Below are positions 61,590 to 64,000 of a DNA stretch of 64,000 bases, piece by piece. The stretch lies in NCBI GenBank assembly GCA_031459855.1, contig JAVKHP010000001.1, positions 602,059-666,058 of the forward strand, given 5' to 3'. Made by a program: the position numbers and the translations under genes. The notes under the pieces are model-generated. The model was not told the origin of the DNA, did no database searches, and saw only the letters and a program-made list of their open reading frames with translations. This DNA comes from Armatimonadota bacterium. GTDB lineage: Bacteria; Sysuimicrobiota; Sysuimicrobiia; Sysuimicrobiales; Humicultoraceae. Position 1 is the first letter of the stretch. Every line of letters starts with the position of its first letter.

Positions 61590-63619
61590 GTCTGCCCCCG
61601 ATCGGACGAGGCGGCGTCCGGCGGGGCGTCATCTGCGGCCGCGGGGGCAGCCGCCGACGCGGGACCCGTTGCCGCCGCGAGGTCGCCGTCCGCGGCCCCG
61701 TCCTCGGCGTCCAGCGCCTCGCGCAACAGCTGGCGCTGGTACAGATCGGCATACAGGCCGCCGCGCGCCAGCAGGTGCTCGTGGGTGCCCTGCTCGACGA
61801 TCGCGCCGCCGTCGAGCACGACGATCAGATCCGCGTGCCGCACCGTAGAGATCCGGTGGGAGACGATCACCGTGGTCCGGCCCGCGGCGACGGCGCGCAG
61901 GCCGCGGAGGATCTGCTCCTCCGTGGCGGCGTCCACGCTCGAGAGCGCATCGTCGAGGATGAGGATGGTGGGGTCGCGGGCCAGCGCGCGCGCCAGCGTG
62001 GCGCGCTGCTTCTGTCCGCCCGAGAGCGTCACGCCGCGCTCGCCCACGGGAGTGGCGTACCCGTGGGGAAACCCGGCGATCTCTCCCGCGAGACCGGCGA
62101 CCGCCGCAGCCTGCCGCACCCGCGCGCCGTCGGTGTGCATCCCATCCGACCCTGCAGCGCCTGCGGCCAACCCGTCGTGGCCTGGCGCGCCGCGGCCGCT
62201 GCGTGCCCCGTCGCTGGCTGACACGGTGCGGCGGGCCGGCACCGTGCCGCTGGCCACCACACCGCCATCGGGCGCTGCGCCCGTCCCAGCCCCGTCGCGC
62301 TCGGGCGCGTCGTCGCCCAGGCCGAAGGCCAGGTTCTCCTCCAGCGTGTCGGAGAACAGGAAGGGCTCCTGGGGCACGAACCCGATCTGCCGGCGCAGCG
62401 CCTGGAGGTCCCAGGCCCGCACGTCGAGGCCGTCCACTAGCACCGCGCCGGCCGTGACGTCCCACAACCGCGGGATCAGCGACACCAGGGTGCTCTTGCC
62501 GGCGCCGGTGGGCCCCACGATGGCCACCGTGGCGCCGGCAGGAATCACCAGCGAGACGTCCCGCAGGACCGGCGCACGGCCGTCGTAGGCGAACGTCACC
62601 CCGCGGAACTCGACCGCACCCCGTCGCACCGGCGGCACCCGTGCCGCCGGCGGCGAGGCGATGGCCGGACGCAGGCTCAGGATCTCGTCGATGCGGCGCA
62701 TCGACGCCAGCCCCTGCTGGGCGATGTTGGCCACCCACCCCAGGGCGATCATGGGCCACGACAGCATCATCAGGTAGCCGAAGAACTGCACCATCTGCCC
62801 CAGCGTGATGCGGCCCGCCACCACCGCCACGCCGCCCTGCCAGAGCACCAGCGCCGCGGCCAGGCCGAGGATGAGGGTCATGGCGGGCCACACCGCCCCC
62901 GAGGTGCGGGCCAGGCGCAGGGCGCGCGCGACGTACTCGCGGCCCGCGGCCGCGAAGGTCTGCAGCTGCGCCTGCTCCTGGGCGAACGCCTTGACGACGC
63001 GGATGCCCGAGAAGTTCTCCTGCGCCAGCGCCGAGAGCGTCGAGAACTGCGCCTGCAGCTGCTCCGAGTGGTGGTGCACCCGCCGGCCCAGCACCAGGAA
63101 GACCACGCTGACCAGGGGGAGCACCGCCAGCACCAGGAGTGCCAGGGGCGCGTCGATGGCGACCATGAACACCCCCGCCGCGGCGAACATCACCACGGTA
63201 TGGAACCCGTACATGACCCCGACGCCGACCAGCCGCCCCACCGCGGTGAGGTCGTTGGTCGCCCGGGCCATCAGGTCGCCCGTGCGCGCGTGCTGGAAGA
63301 AGCCTACCGGCAGCCGCTGCAGGTGGGCGAAGTAGGCGTTGCGGAGCTCGTACTCGATGGTCCGCGCCGCGCCCAGCAACCGCAGACGCCAGAAGAACCG
63401 CACCGCGCCGCCGGCGACGGCCACGCCCAGGTAGGCCAGCGCCAGCATGGCGAGCTGGTGGGGTGCGGCGCCGGTCCGAATGCCGTCCACCGCCAGGCGC
63501 AGCACCCAGGGGTTGGCCAGCGAGAACCCGATGCTGACCAGGCTGAGGGCGAAGCCGGTGAGGTACGCGCGCCGGTGGCGCAGGAGCAAGGCGCGCAGGC
63601 GCCGGACGCTGCTGTCCAT
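61586..63619 (-). CDS. ABC exporter half-transporter, degenerate Walker B, with insertion
   Basis: A 677-aa half-transporter. Membrane part about 1-310 (FFQHARTGDLMARATNDLTAVGRL). ATPase: Walker A GPTGAGKST, Q-loop GFVPQEPFLFSD, signature LSGGQKQR, Walker B LILDDALSSVD with Asp in place of the catalytic Glu, and H-loop VSHRIS. About 60 extra residues rich in Gly, Ala and Asp (near 425-490) sit between Q-loop and signature. With the next gene it should form an asymmetric TM287/288- or BmrCD-like exporter. Confidence 0.93.
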   Translation of the reverse strand: MDSSVRRLRALLLRHRRAYLTGFALSLVSIGFSLANPWVLRLAVDGIRTGAAPHQLAMLALAYLGVAVAGGAVRFFWRLRLLGAARTIEYELRNAYFAHLQRLPVGFFQHARTGDLMARATNDLTAVGRLVGVGVMYGFHTVVMFAAAGVFMVAIDAPLALLVLAVLPLVSVVFLVLGRRVHHHSEQLQAQFSTLSALAQENFSGIRVVKAFAQEQAQLQTFAAAGREYVARALRLARTSGAVWPAMTLILGLAAALVLWQGGVAVVAGRITLGQMVQFFGYLMMLSWPMIALGWVANIAQQGLASMRRIDEILSLRPAIASPPAARVPPVRRGAVEFRGVTFAYDGRAPVLRDVSLVIPAGATVAIVGPTGAGKSTLVSLIPRLWDVTAGAVLVDGLDVRAWDLQALRRQIGFVPQEPFLFSDTLEENLAFGLGDDAPERDGAGTGAAPDGGVVASGTVPARRTVSASDGARSGRGAPGHDGLAAGAAGSDGMHTDGARVRQAAAVAGLAGEIAGFPHGYATPVGERGVTLSGGQKQRATLARALARDPTILILDDALSSVDAATEEQILRGLRAVAAGRTTVIVSHRISTVRHADLIVVLDGGAIVEQGTHEHLLARGGLYADLYQRQLLREALDAEDGAADGDLAAATGPASAAAPAAADDAPPDAASSDRGQT

Positions 63620-63625
63620 GCGAGG

Positions 63626-63642
63626 CGACGGTCGACCCGTCG
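63626..63642. promoter_or_regulatory. Dyad just upstream of the exporter operon
   Basis: CGACGG-TCGAC-CCGTCG ends 6 bp before the exporter start codon, where a ribosome-binding site would be expected but is not seen. Possible operator. Confidence 0.4.
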
Positions 63643-63680
63643 TGACTACCGCACCGGAGCGACGCCGTGTCCGCTCACGA

Positions 63681-64000
63681 TCAGTCCTCCGGGGGGGCCA
63701 GGCGCACGCCCGCGCGTTCCAGCGCGGCGCGTGCGGCCGCGGCCAGCGCCGGGGCCCCCGGCGTGTCGCTGTGGACGCACAGCGTGCGCGGGCGCAGCGT
63801 GACCGGCGTGCCGTCGGTGGCTTCCACGACGCCCTCGGTGGCGAAGCGGACGGCCCTGGCGGCGACGCGCGCGGGGTCGGTGAGCAACGCGCCGGGGAGT
63901 GCGCGGGGCACCAGCGTCCCGTCGGCGCGGTACCCCCGGTCGAGGAACCCCTCGGCGGCCACGCGCACCCCGCGGGCCCGGGCAGCGGCCGCCATCGGCG
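63681..64000 (-). CDS. pxpA: 5-oxoprolinase subunit A (LamB/YcsF family), 5' part beyond window
   Basis: The C-terminal 105 or so residues of PxpA, which works with PxpBC to hydrolyse 5-oxoproline to glutamate. The visible part has RVAAEGFLDRGYRADGTLVPR, GALLTD and LCVHSDTPGAPALAAAARAAL, matching the family C-terminus (usually CVHGDTP). The start lies to the right of base 64000, and pxpB/C are not visible. Confidence 0.9.
   Translation of the reverse strand, partial: PMAAAARARGVRVAAEGFLDRGYRADGTLVPRALPGALLTDPARVAARAVRFATEGVVEATDGTPVTLRPRTLCVHSDTPGAPALAAAARAALERAGVRLAPPED

Overview
This is a 64 kb piece of a very GC-rich bacterial chromosome (roughly 70% G+C by eye), densely coded, with many GTG starts and many ATGA/GTGA stop-start overlaps. 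Several housekeeping blocks have a Firmicutes/Terrabacteria-type order: R3H-AAA protein - tmk - darA (c-di-AMP receptor) - holB, and mfd - PpiC foldase - mazG - S4 protein - eno - DivIC/FtsB - S1 protein. DapF and Ddl show a diaminopimelate/D-Ala-D-Ala peptidoglycan. A secreted beta-barrel-like protein at 20386 hints at an outer membrane. An uncultured high-GC Terrabacteria lineage (for example Armatimonadota or 'CSP1-3'-like) would fit, but I cannot place it from the sequence alone. I found no rRNA, tRNA, CRISPR array or insertion sequence.

Layout. 1-2862: dapF (cut by the left edge), ddl and a GntR regulator with a clear promoter and operator. 3026-3898: a MaoC hydratase. 4063-20285: a purine-catabolism island. 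It has an NMT1/SsuA-type ABC importer, an AllG (DUF1116) protein, pucG and a GntR/UTRA regulator on the + strand. On the - strand it has a purine PRTase, HIU hydrolase, OHCU decarboxylase, the three subunits of a molybdenum purine hydroxylase with an 8-oxoguanine-deaminase-like gene inserted, and allantoinase. Adenine deaminase is divergent from these. Together they cover adenine to hypoxanthine to urate, then HIU to OHCU to allantoin to allantoate, and ureidoglycine to glyoxylate. Uricase and allantoate amidohydrolase are not in the window.

20386-30530: orphan beta-barrel protein, ACT-domain protein, Cys/Met-type PLP lyase, EamA exporter, SLC13 transporter, endonuclease IV, alpha/beta hydrolase, small zinc-finger membrane protein, two-domain VOC protein and RlmI. 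30531-36423: a dnaA gene fragment, HU, holB-darA-tmk-R3H/AAA, and an endonuclease Q-like PHP protein. 36696-46367: geranylgeranyl-reductase-like flavoprotein, DUF192 protein, a GAF-GAF-HisKA_2 kinase with an ANTAR response regulator, znuB, metallo-beta-lactamase, ferrochelatase, and znuC-znuA-fur.

46389-47033 is the most interesting non-coding stretch. It has a Fur-family operator and promoter in front of fur. About 400 bp upstream, in the same direction, is a complete c-di-GMP-I (GEMM) riboswitch with its own promoter and a terminator/antiterminator switch, but no recognisable gene directly behind it. 47199-56001 holds nadE and the mfd-to-S1 block. 56141-56779 is an AT-richer island with an orphan PD-(D/E)XK nuclease-like protein. 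56885-63619 holds a large CopC-CopD fusion, a small helical protein and a heterodimeric ABC exporter. The right edge cuts a pxpA (LamB/YcsF) gene.
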